From Limnomonas spitsbergensis (taxonomy: Eukaryota; Chlorophyta; Chlorophyceae; Chlamydomonadales), in the NCBI GenBank assembly GCA_037349105.1, contig JAYJMM010000124.1, forward strand, positions 3,394,001-3,458,000: a stretch of DNA of 64,000 nucleotides, written 5' to 3'. How positions within the stretch are numbered: position 1 is the first letter of the stretch; each line of letters starts with the position of its first letter. The notes beneath the pieces are model-generated. The model had not been told where the DNA came from and searched no databases. It saw only the letters and a program-made list of their open reading frames with translations. A program made the translations under genes and the position numbers. This document shows positions 19,901-27,915 of the stretch, in pieces.

Positions 19901-22900
19901 ACAGGGGGTGGTACAGCCTGGTAACAGGGGGTGGTACAGCCGGGTGACAGGGGTGGTACAGCCTGGTGACAGGGGGTGGTACAGCCGGGTGAGGGGGGTG
20001 GTACAGCCGGGTGACAGGGGTTGGTACAGCCGGGTGACAGGGGGTGGTACAGCCGGGTGAGGGGGGTGGTACAGCCGGGTGAGGGGGGTGGTACAGCCTG
20101 GTGAGGGGGGTGGTACAGCCTGGTGAGGGGGGTGGTACAGCCTGGTGACAGGGGGTGGTACAGCCTGGTGACAGGGGGTGGTACAGTCTGGTGACAGGGG
20201 GTGGTACAGCCTGGTGAGGGGGGTGGTACAGCCTGGTGAGGGGGGTGGTACAGCCTGGTGAGGGGGGTGGTACAGCCTGGTGAGGGGGTGGTACAGCCTG
20301 GTGAGGGGGGTGGTACAGCCTGGTGAGGGGGGTGGTACAGCCTGGTGACAGGGGGTGGTACAGCCTGGTGACAGGGGGTGGTACAGCCTGGTGACAGGGG
20401 GTGGTACAGCCTGGTGACAGGGGGTGGTACAGCCTGGTGACAGGGGTGGTACAGCCTGGTGACAGGGGTGGTACAGCCTGGTGACAGGGGTGGTACAGCC
20501 TGGTGACAGGGGTGGTACAGCCTGGTGACAGGGGTGGTACAGCCTGGTGAGGGGGGTGGTACAGCCTGGTGACAGGGGGTGGTACAGCCTGGTGACAGGG
20601 GGTGGTACAGCCTGGTGACAGGGGGTGGTACAGCCTGGTGACAGGGGGTGGTACAGCCTGGTGAGGGGGGTGGTACAGCCTGGTGACAGGGGTGGTACAG
20701 CCTGGTGACAGGGGTGGTACAGCCTGGTGACAGGGGGTGGTACAGCCTGGTGAGGGGGGTGGTACAGCCTGGTGACAGGGGGTGGTACAGCCTGGTGACA
20801 GGGGGTGGTACAGCCTGGTGACAGGGGGTGGTACAGCCTGGTGACAGGGGGGGGTACAGCCGGGTGACAGGGGTGGTACAGCCTGGTGACAGGGGGTGGT
20901 ACAGCCGGGTGAGGGGGGTGGTACAGCCGGGTGACAGGGGGTGGTACAGCCGGGTGACAGGGGGTGGTACAGCCGGGTGAGGGGGGTGGTACAGCCGGGT
21001 GAGGGGGGTGGTACAGCCTGGTGAGGGGGGTGGTACAGCCTGGTGAGGGGGGTGGTACAGCCTGGTGACAGGGGGTGGTACAGCCTGGTGAGGGGGGTGG
21101 TACAGCCTGGTGAGGGGGGTGGTACAGCCTGGTGAGGGGGGTGGTACAGCCTGGTGAGGGGGGTGGTACAGCCTGGTGACAGGGGGTGGTACAGCCTGGT
21201 GAGGGGGGTGGTACAGCCGGGTGACAGGGGGTCACGTGCAATATTAACGCGGTATAATTTCCTCTCATTGTATTAACCCTGTACCTTGAACCCCGAGCCT
21301 GGGGATCTGCACTTGGGATAAGCTTGAACCCTGAATGCTAAATTCTCCGCACTTAACCCTTAACCCTCAACCTGCAATTCCGCAGGACCCTCACGTGGAC
21401 CCTGCGTTGGACGGAGAGAATGTTTTCATCATCGGGCTGGATTCAGACACGGTGGGTATCTCTGATTACTTTGTGTAGTGCCTCAGCTACATATCATCTA
21501 CCACACAGCTACTATGCAGCTACATCATGGCCTGCAGCTGGGCAGAGGGAAGGTCTCCACCTTAGGTCTGGACTAAGACACAGTTGGTAGCACATGCTAC
21601 ATTTGGTGTGGATCAGCTACCACTCAGATACCACTCAGCTATCACTCAGCTACTGTTCAGCTGGAGTGCATGCACAATGCAGCTACGTTATGGCCTGCAG
21701 CTGGACAGGAGGAACGTCTTTATCACAGGACTAGACTTGTTGGGTGATGTGTATCCCTGTTCGTCTGTGCAGTGCTTCAGCTACCGCTGCGCTCCATTTC
21801 AGCTGCAAAGCAGCTGCATTTCAGCTACATCACAGCATGCAGATGGATGGAAAGCACGTCTAGATCACAGGGCTGGACTCGTTGGGTGATGGGTATCACT
21901 GTTTGTCTGTGCAGTCTTCAGGTACTGCTCAGCTGCATTTCAGCTACAAAGCAGCTGCATTTCAGCTACATTACAGCTACGTCACGGCATGCAGCTGGAC
22001 AGGAGGAACGTCTTGATCACAGGGCTGGACTCGTTCAGTACCACTGCTTATTCGTGAAGTTCATCAGCTGCCGCTCTGCTAAAATGCAGCTGCCATACAG
22101 CTGTGTCATGGCATGCAGCTGGACGGACAGTTCGCTTAATCACAGGGCTGGAATAAGACGTTGTGGGTACCACTGCTTGTTGGTGAGGTGCATTTCAGCT
22201 ACATTTCAGCTACATTTAAAGTGCCTGTACTGGTTTACGGGCACATGTCGGATGCATCAATTGTGATGCTCTGACGGGCTGTAAAAACTTCACAGCTACA
22301 TTTCAGCCACATTGGATGGACCCCATTTGCATCACTGCATCCCCTGCCCTGCCTGTGCTGCTCTTCGGGGGTTTTGACGCTGTGCCCCGTGAGTTACCTC
22401 AGCCTGACCCGCTGGTCGGAAGTCTGTCACCCCCACAACAACCCCTCCCTGTGCTGCTCTTCGCGGGTTTTGACGCTGTGCCCCGTGCGCAACCTCAGCC
22501 TGGCTCCTTCGATGGACCCATTTTGTCTTACAGCTGGTCCTGTCCTGTCTGTGCTGTTGATTTTAGGTGCTAACGCTGTGTCCCGTGGGTTTCCTCAACC
22601 TGGCCCGCTGGGTGAACGCCTTTTGGTCCCTGCTGACACTGGAGGACGAGCGGGATCTGATCAAGCGGCAGGCCACCTCCACCTCTTGGACCTCCCAGGA
22701 CCTGGATGTGCGCATGAAGAGTGGGACCATGCTGCTGCTGAGTGGGGATGCAAGGTGGGAGGGAGGCGGGGGGGGGGAGGGAGTAGAGGAGGAGGGGCGG
22801 GAGAGGAGGGGGGGAGAGGAGGAGGGGAGGGACAGAAGGGGAGGGAAGGGGAAGGGGAAGCGGGTGTCCTGGATCAGGTCACCACCCCTTGGACCTGTCA

Positions 22901-23891
22901 TGATCTGGATGTGGCCATGAAGAGTGGGGACAATGCTGCTACTGAGTGGGTATGCAAGGTGTGAGAAAAGGGGAGAAGGAGGCAGAGGTGGACCTGATCT
23001 ACCGCCAAGCCACCTCCAACTCTTGAACTCTCATCATCGATTTACCGCAATTTACCGCAATACTGGTTGCCCAAAAAATCCGAATTCCCATCAACTCTGC
23101 TTGTTTTCGATACACTCTTGGTACTGAGCATCTGCGGTCAACTCGAGGACCAATGTTTCGGTACCGTGTTTCAATTTCAGTCGTACTCAGTATGGACTGA
23201 AAGATACACTGCCTCCCATTACCTGATTTTGTGCTTGAAATGCGGGATGTTGCTGCTGCTGAGGGGGGATGCGAGGTGGTTGCCTGCACCACGCTTGACC
23301 CTTGCCTCTTCATCTCAAACCTGGAGCCATAAACCCTGGTTTCTCACAATTCCATGAACCCTAAATTCTCAACGATTTCAGAAACCCTGATTTCCTCACG
23401 ATTCCAGAAACCCCGATTTTCTCACGATTTCAGATAGAATGTGCCACACAGGACGCGGCTTGGCGAGAGGCGCTTCATCATGAACCGTGACCCCTGCATC
23501 GATTCAAGTCGGGCTAGGCCCGCAGGACGGAGCTTGGCGTGCAGAGCTCCTATTATTGACCCCAAACCCTGACCCCCTCATGATTTCCAGTGGAACTGGC
23601 CCCACGGGACGCGGCTGGGTGTGAAGGGCTGCATTACTAACCCTTAGCCCTGACCCCATCGTGGGTTCAAGGCGGACTGGACCTGCTGGACGCAGCTGGG
23701 TGCTAACCCTAAACCCTGACCCCCCTCATGGTTGTAGGTGGAACTGGACACACGGGACGCGGCTGGGCGTGCGGGTTGCGGGTCAGCCGGGTTTGCACGA
23801 CTGGTGGGGCAGTCCTGAGAATGTGGTGAAGAGGCAGGCGGAGCGGCACTCTGTGGTACTTGCCTTTGCAAAGGAAGAAGGCGCAAGTTGA
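13933..23891 (+). CDS. AlkB-like 2-oxoglutarate/Fe(II) dioxygenase, 7 exons, complete
   Basis: Predicted non-haem iron dioxygenase of the AlkB-like 2OG-Fe(II) oxygenase superfamily, which hydroxylates or demethylates nucleic acids or proteins. Exons: 13933-14131, 14848-15001, 15520-15593, 17982-18148, 21386-21451, 22567-22754, 23738-23891; 1002 bases, 333 residues plus TGA. All junctions are GT-AG and phases fit. Iron ligands are His201 and Asp203 (DPHVD) and His288 (WNWTHG); Arg319 in RHSVVLAF is the expected 2-oxoglutarate contact. LNYRYSHFFRL before the HxD and LLLSGDARW before the distal His are typical of the plant AlkB-like group. Residues 8-30 (GLFGAAALTAAASAGVWW) are hydrophobic after an Arg-rich start, suggesting a membrane anchor or organelle signal. 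The substrate is unknown. It shares its promoter region with the reductase. Confidence 0.92.
14400..14800 (+). repeat. Two decayed upstream copies of dioxygenase exon 2
   Basis: Copies at about 14400-14590 and 14600-14800 repeat exon 2 (14848-15001) plus its intron flank, with a period near 200-210 bases. All three share CCACCAGC...GTGTTGAA.CCAGGC. The two upstream copies end in GGCTC.AAACGGAAGCATTGA, which stops the frame, and then a flank with CTCCAAATACCTGGCTTAAT. Only the third copy keeps the full frame and the CAG|GTGGGA donor. Confidence 0.85.
15033..15345 (+). repeat. Degenerate GATGTACAGGTGGG repeat after dioxygenase exon 2
   Basis: Irregular units of 12-25 bases built on GATGTACAGGTGGG fill the start of the intron. 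The unit resembles the exon 2 donor itself, GCCATGTACAG|GTGGGAG, so it may be a tandem expansion of that 5' splice site. Confidence 0.7.
15857..17850 (+). repeat. Series of decayed copies of dioxygenase exon 4
   Basis: The start of exon 4 (17982: AGGGCCAGGTGATGCCGCCG, then TGGGGCTA) recurs in degraded form at about 15857-15930, 16376-16420, 16590-16640, 17337-17410, 17487-17545 and 17665-17715, with a further fragment at 17815-17850. The copies near 17350 and 17500 keep GAGGGCCAAGTGATCCGGCC, GGACG.ATTGGACGAGA and more. Each is preceded by CCCTAAACCC-like text. They lie in the intron between exons 3 and 4. Confidence 0.85.
16421..16492 (+). mobile_element. Short dispersed hairpin element, plus orientation
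   Basis: GGCCCCGAGCTGCGCTGTTC, CTTAACTTG, the palindrome CGCCCCTAGGGGGGCG and a TTCTTTCTTCC tail. It is inserted directly after GGACATATTGG of a decayed exon 4 copy, which then appears broken off; this suggests insertion into an existing exon copy. Confidence 0.65.
18371..21233 (+). repeat. 23-24-bp G-rich minisatellite in a dioxygenase intron
   Basis: About 120 copies of a unit like GGTGGTACAGCCTGGTGAGG followed by a run of G, or with GACAGGGG in place of GAGGGGG. It fills the intron between exons 4 and 5. In the gene's sense direction every unit contains CAGCCTG|GTGAGG, a good match to a 5' splice site and similar to the true exon 4 donor CGCCTG|GTAAGAG. Just before the array, text at 18338-18370 is a decayed copy of the exon 4 end. 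Blocks such as 19920-20230 recur near 20845-21160, so there is a higher-order layout. The 974-residue open frame on the minus strand is a by-product. Confidence 0.95.
21470..22200 (+). repeat. Decayed copies of dioxygenase exon 5 with CAGCTAC runs
   Basis: After true exon 5 (21386-21451), degraded copies of its second half, GAGAATGTTTTCATCATCGG, followed by GCTGGA, and of its donor flank appear near 21545-21590, 21700-21760, 21845-21900, 21995-22040 and 22120-22165. Each is separated by CAGCTACA-rich text and preceded by CATGGCNTGCAGCTGGACAG. None keeps an open frame with the HxD region. Confidence 0.8.
22219..22300 (+). mobile_element. SINE-like dispersed repeat fragment, copy 2
   Basis: Runs GTGCCTGTACTGGTTTACGG, GCACATG, GGATGCATCA, then GTGATGCTCTGACGGGCTGT and AAAAACTTCAC. 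It shares this order with the minus-strand copy at 24425-24515, and its last part with 608-650. Confidence 0.5.
22365..23282 (+). repeat. Decayed copies of dioxygenase exon 6 on both sides
   Basis: Before true exon 6 (22567-22754), text like GACGCTGTGCCCCGTG...CCTCAGCCTG recurs at 22376-22430 and 22470-22515. After it, the exon end (GGATGTG..CATGAAGAGTGGG and GGGATGCAAGGTGGG) recurs at 22885-22965 and 23240-23280. Both flanks therefore hold partial copies of the nearest exon end. Confidence 0.8.
22755..22865 (+). repeat. Purine-only GGAGG-rich tract
   Basis: Almost pure purine run of GGGAGG/GAGGAGG text directly after the exon 6 donor. It is low-complexity sequence, possibly able to form triplex or quadruplex structures. 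Confidence 0.6.
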
Positions 23892-24870
23892 AAGCAGGGA
23901 GACAGGTAGCCTTTGGGCAGCTTTGCAAATCGACAGGCAGGCAAGGAGCATGCTGACGGAGGGACGGCTAGCATGCATTTGAAATTCGGCAGGGGTTGCA
24001 CGACTGGTGGGACAGGCTTGGGTTCAGAACGGTGCATACCCGCTGGGCACTGAACGCTCGGCCACGTGGGGCTGGTAGGGACTAACTAGGTTCAATTCCA
24101 GCTACCATGCACAGCCTGGGCCATGGTGCAGACATGCCATCCTCCTAGGTGAGGGGGGAAGAAACCTTGAATCCGGCGTTATAGGCGGGGGGAGAAAGGA
24201 AAGCCTGGGTTTGTTGTGATGAGGCAGGCGGAGCGACACTCTGTTGTGCTTGCCTTTGCAAAGGAGCAGGAAGCGCCGTAAGAGCAGGCAGGCAGATTTG
24301 CGGAGCAGCAGACAGGCTAGGAGCAGGCCGACAGAGAGATAGTTAGCATCCATTTAAAATGCATCAGGGGCTGCACGATTGCTGGGACACTCCTGAGAAT
24401 GTGGTGACGAGGCATGTGAAGTTTGTGAAGTTTTTACAGTCCAACGGGGCATCACGTTTGATGCATGGGACTTGTGCCCGTAAACCGGTACAGGCACTAA
24501 ATACACTAGGACAGCGAGCGAAAACCAGTGATCCCCTGGGCAAGCAACCAACACACAACCACTGAGCAGTAGCGTGGGAATGAACCCCATAGTGCAGAAG
24601 ATTAGCCCCAGCCATAGAACATGATGTGGGTGCAAAAGAGTTCGGTTGGACGCCTCCTAGGAAAATTAAAAAGGAAAGAAGAAGATCTAAGTGTAATTGT
24701 ATAAGTCTGTGTAAAAACTGTGTGATGCGTGAGCGACACTTCAATGAGATTAAGTGTTTTTACAAAATTGTGAACAGGGTGAGGCACTATGTGATGCGTA
24801 ACTTAAGTGAGTATGTGGAGCGAGACACTGGTGTGTTTGCCTTTGCTAGGGAGAAAGAAGCAGCCTAGGA
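23430..24870 (+). repeat. Decayed copies of the dioxygenase terminal exon before and after it
   Basis: Before true exon 7 (23738-23891), four short copies of GTGGAACTGGACACACGGGA followed by CGCGGCTGGGCGTG appear near 23433, 23510, 23590 and 23670. After its stop codon, copies of GGGTTTGCACGACTGGTGGG occur near 23992 and 24363, and copies of the exon end with its stop codon region (GCGGAGCGGCACTCTG... TTTGCAAAGGA) at 24225-24285 and 24815-24868. The distal copies could be mistaken for alternative last exons but their frames are broken upstream. Confidence 0.8.
24425..24620 (-). mobile_element. SINE-like dispersed repeat, longest copy
   Basis: On the minus strand it includes GGGGTTCATTCCCACGC, which resembles a tRNA-type B box, then CACTGGTTTTCGCTCGC, GTGCCTGTACCGGTTTACGG, GCATCAAACGTGATGCCCCG and GTTGGACTGTAAAAACTTCA. 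It interrupts a decayed copy of the terminal dioxygenase exon at GTGGTGACGAGGCATGTGAA. No clear A box was identified, so its tRNA origin is uncertain. Confidence 0.45.
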
Positions 24871-24969
24871 ACAGACAGACAGGCAGGGATCATGGTTTCG
24901 TCCCCAACTCCCCATCGGCCCAGTGTTGGCTTGCGGACGAACCGCATTTGTGATCGGGCGCGCACAAAA

Positions 24970-26045
24970 TAAACACGGCGTTCATGACGTTATACCTCTG
25001 GGCCTGCTGAAATGAAGCTCGGCCACGTCGGCAAAGAAATAGACGGCTAGGAAAGTCAAGGGAGAAGGCCCATGAGGAAAGAAAGGATAGCAAGTTCAAC
25101 CATCAAACAAAAGGAACACAAAGGTCGGGCAAACCGTATCCCCTGCCCTGAAGAGACTAGTCTTCAAAAAGCTCAACTAAAAGTACACAAACTAGGGACT
25201 CTCACCCATGCCTGCGGGCTGTCCGACGTCCTGTCTGGTTGGGAGGAAAAAGGAAAGGAAATCAAGGCTAGAGAAAAGACAGAGAGGCACACAAAGGGCA
25301 AAGAAAAACACCCCTCCAGAAAACGGAAAGGCAGACCGAAGGATCCCTGCCTCTGGAAGCAAGAGAAAGACAAAAAAAGGAAAGAGCCAGTCCCCAGGGA
25401 GGCAAACACAAAGACAGCAGACTAGCCCTCAACAAAGTCTGCCACGCCCTCAACAAAAGCCACAGCCTCCCACCCATGCCTGCCCTGGTACAACTGCTGA
25501 AAGTCCGTGGCACCCATTGGGGGGGCTGCCCAACCTTTCGCCCTCAGCCTCTCTTTCACGCTAGGGCACTGAAAGCACACATGCAGCGCATCCTCCACAT
25601 GTTGGCCGTGTCCCTCAGCCCAGCGCCGTTGGCAGTAGCGTGTGTCACGCTGCTGATCGTTGCCCCGTCCTTGATTATCAGCTGTGCTAGCCGCTCCGAG
25701 TTGCAGCCTTAAGTTAGTGCACACGAGCGCACGCCCTTTTGCTAGTGCGGTTCCTGGCTTGGCTTTTGTAGGCTGAAATCAGGCGTGTGTTCGGTGGTGG
25801 TTCCCTAGGGTCTTCCAGGCCGACGACCTCCATCTGCGCCCGCTCATCGGCAGCGTCCACTAGCGCTAGCACCTTTGCGACGGGGAGAAGCTGTATGTCA
25901 GCCGCTGCTTGACGCAGTTTGCAGGCGGCTGTTCCCCGCCCTAGCTCCTCTAAGGCACATAGCAGTTCGCTGCACCAAGTCAATAACGTTACACCTCTGG
26001 GCCCGCTCAAAGCTCGTCGGCCGCGTGGGCGCCCAACTGCACCAA
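24970..26045 (-). pseudogene. LINE (non-LTR retrotransposon) 3' coding remnant, copy 1
   Basis: The minus strand from about 26010 to 25425 encodes a broken stretch of the region after a reverse transcriptase. It includes a zinc-finger-like end: YCQRRWAEGHGQ, HVEDALHVCFQCPSVKERL, with spaced Cys and His. This is the usual C-terminal zinc knuckle of non-LTR elements in chlorophytes and plants. A second copy at 26440-27350 is parallel. The reading frame is split. The region 24985-25425 on the left has no coding sign and may be the element's 3' untranslated part. Confidence 0.6.
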
Positions 26046-26214
26046 GTGCGTCCTTAAGTTGTAGGGAAGGAAATAGTTATTTGGTTATGAGGAGGTTTCA
26101 GCATAGATCATCCAACCTTAAACCGTTTCCATTACACTGTACCATTATATTAGCTGGTTTCAGTATTTTTCATGTCGCAGCATTACACCAATATGGTAGT
26201 ACTCATCCATTAGG

Positions 26215-27350
26215 TCAATGCCATTACACCTCTGGGCCCTGCACAAAAAGGCTCGGCCGCGTGGGCGCTCAACTGTCCCGTTGGAAGAGCAGAAAAGAGA
26301 CTTAAGAGGGAAAGAAGGAGAAGAACACTAAGGAGAAATACCCCCTCCAAAGGAAAAGGCAGCCCGAAGTATTCCTGCCCCTCACAGCCTATTCCCAAAG
26401 AAGGCAAAGAAAAGCAGCAAAACTAGGCCTCAAAAAAGCGTATGACGTCCTTAATAAAAGTCACAGCCTCCCATCCAAGCCTGCCCTGGTACAACTGTTG
26501 AAAGTCTGGGGCGTCCTCCGGGGGCCCTGCCCAACTTCCCTTCCCTAAGTCTCTCCTTCACGCTAGGGCACTGACGCATACATGCAGCGCGTCTTCCACA
26601 TGCTCGCCATCTCCCCTTGCCCAATACCGTTGGCAGCACCGTCCGTCACGCTGCTGACCGCTGCGCCGTCCTCGAGTGTCAGCCGTGCCGACGGCGCCGA
26701 GCCACAGCCTTAAGTTCGTGCGCATGCAAGCACACTCCCTTCGACTGGTGCGGCCCCTGGCCTGCCCCAGCACGGCGCCTGCCGTAGAATGAAAGCAGGT
26801 GCGGTTGGCAGCCGCAGCCCTGTGTTCAGTGGTAGGAGCTCTGGGGTCCCCTCTGCCAGCTGCATCCAGCTGCGCCCGCTCGTATGCTGCATCAACTAGC
26901 GCTAGGACCTCCCTGACAGGCAGCGGCTGCAGGTCAATTGCTGTCTGGCGCAGTTTGGGAACGGCGGATCACAGCTCCTGCTCCAGCAAGGCACCTAGCA
27001 AATCACTGCACCAATTGCGCCCTCCGGTGCCCTTCCTGACAGCAATCTGCATGTCAGCCGCCATGGCTGCTGCCATGAGTGGACTGTCTTGCTGTGTTGC
27101 TGCTGTGACCGCTGCATTGTAGAAGCGAAGTACATGCTGCCACCAACTTCGCTGTAACGGCTGGAACTGCAGCTCCCTCATGCCCCCCCAACTGGCAGCG
27201 GGCGGAGGTAGCCCTGCAGCCTGGCGCAGATGCTGGAGGAAGCTGGACTGCATCTTTCTCTTGACGCAATGCCGCGGCCTAAGGTAATCGGTGGCCGACA
27301 CCACATATATACAGACTAATCCATGAGGTATTAAGACTCGAAGTAGCACT
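26215..27350 (-). pseudogene. LINE (non-LTR retrotransposon) remnant, copy 2
   Basis: The minus strand from 27349 reads WWQHVLRFYNA, then a segment ending NWCSDLLGALLEQEL and a stop, typical of the stretch between reverse transcriptase and zinc knuckle in LINEs. It continues in shifted frames to RCCQRYWARGDGEHVEDALH, matching copy 1 (YCQRRWAEGHGQHVEDALH). A frameshift follows, and QCPSVKERLRE is found in another frame. Both copies share AGPRGV-containing text at their right ends. The reverse transcriptase domain itself is absent, so the element is dead. Confidence 0.6.
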
Positions 27351-27915
27351 GCTCATTTTTGTACTTATTTTGCTATTAACTTATCAGCACTTTCATTTGC
27401 ATTCGTGTTTGCTACGCTAGTCTTTTTCTATCCTGAAAATTTAGCTCATCCCGATAATTTAATACCAGCTCATCCTTACTCTACACATCCACACATTGTA
27501 CCTGGACGGTATTTCGTGTGGGTTGATTATGCTCTATTTCGTCTTTCTTTGCCCAATTGCCAATGCTGTTTGGGTTCTTTGCGACACGTGTGAGCACCAA
27601 ACATGTGAAACTTGGGGAGGGCGAATGGGGTCACGAGCTCGGCACACATTTGCCTTGAAATTACGGTGACTGACCTGTTCAATTCGCAAGGACCGTAATC
27701 GGCACAACACTGATGACACTCCATCTCCTCTATACCCCGTACTATCCCCAACGTTGCTAATAAACAATTAGACAACCCTATCACTCAGCCATGTGAGTCT
27801 GCAACGCTGCCTGGCTGTGCCAAAACAAGGTGTCCATACTTCCATATCAATGTCCGTCCACGAGTCACTCTTCTTCCTGACAGTGTGACCATGTCCGGGC
27901 AATCCGCATCACACT
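27351..27915. other. AT-rich intergenic stretch, probably 3' region of the DUF1517 gene
   Basis: No exon, repeat array or element was recognised. It probably includes the 3' untranslated region of the minus-strand gene ending at 27916. Small open frames have no similarity that I recognise. Confidence 0.4.

Noticed and set aside
18344..21268. A 974-codon open frame of Pro/Thr/His/Leu-rich repeats on the minus strand
   Set aside because: It lies entirely in the 23-24-bp array inside a dioxygenase intron, antisense to the gene. The text is strictly periodic and has no start context or domain.
24222..24290. Alternative last exon for the AlkB-like gene
   Set aside because: It repeats the end of the real last exon, but the part before it lacks the distal His motif in frame and has no good acceptor.
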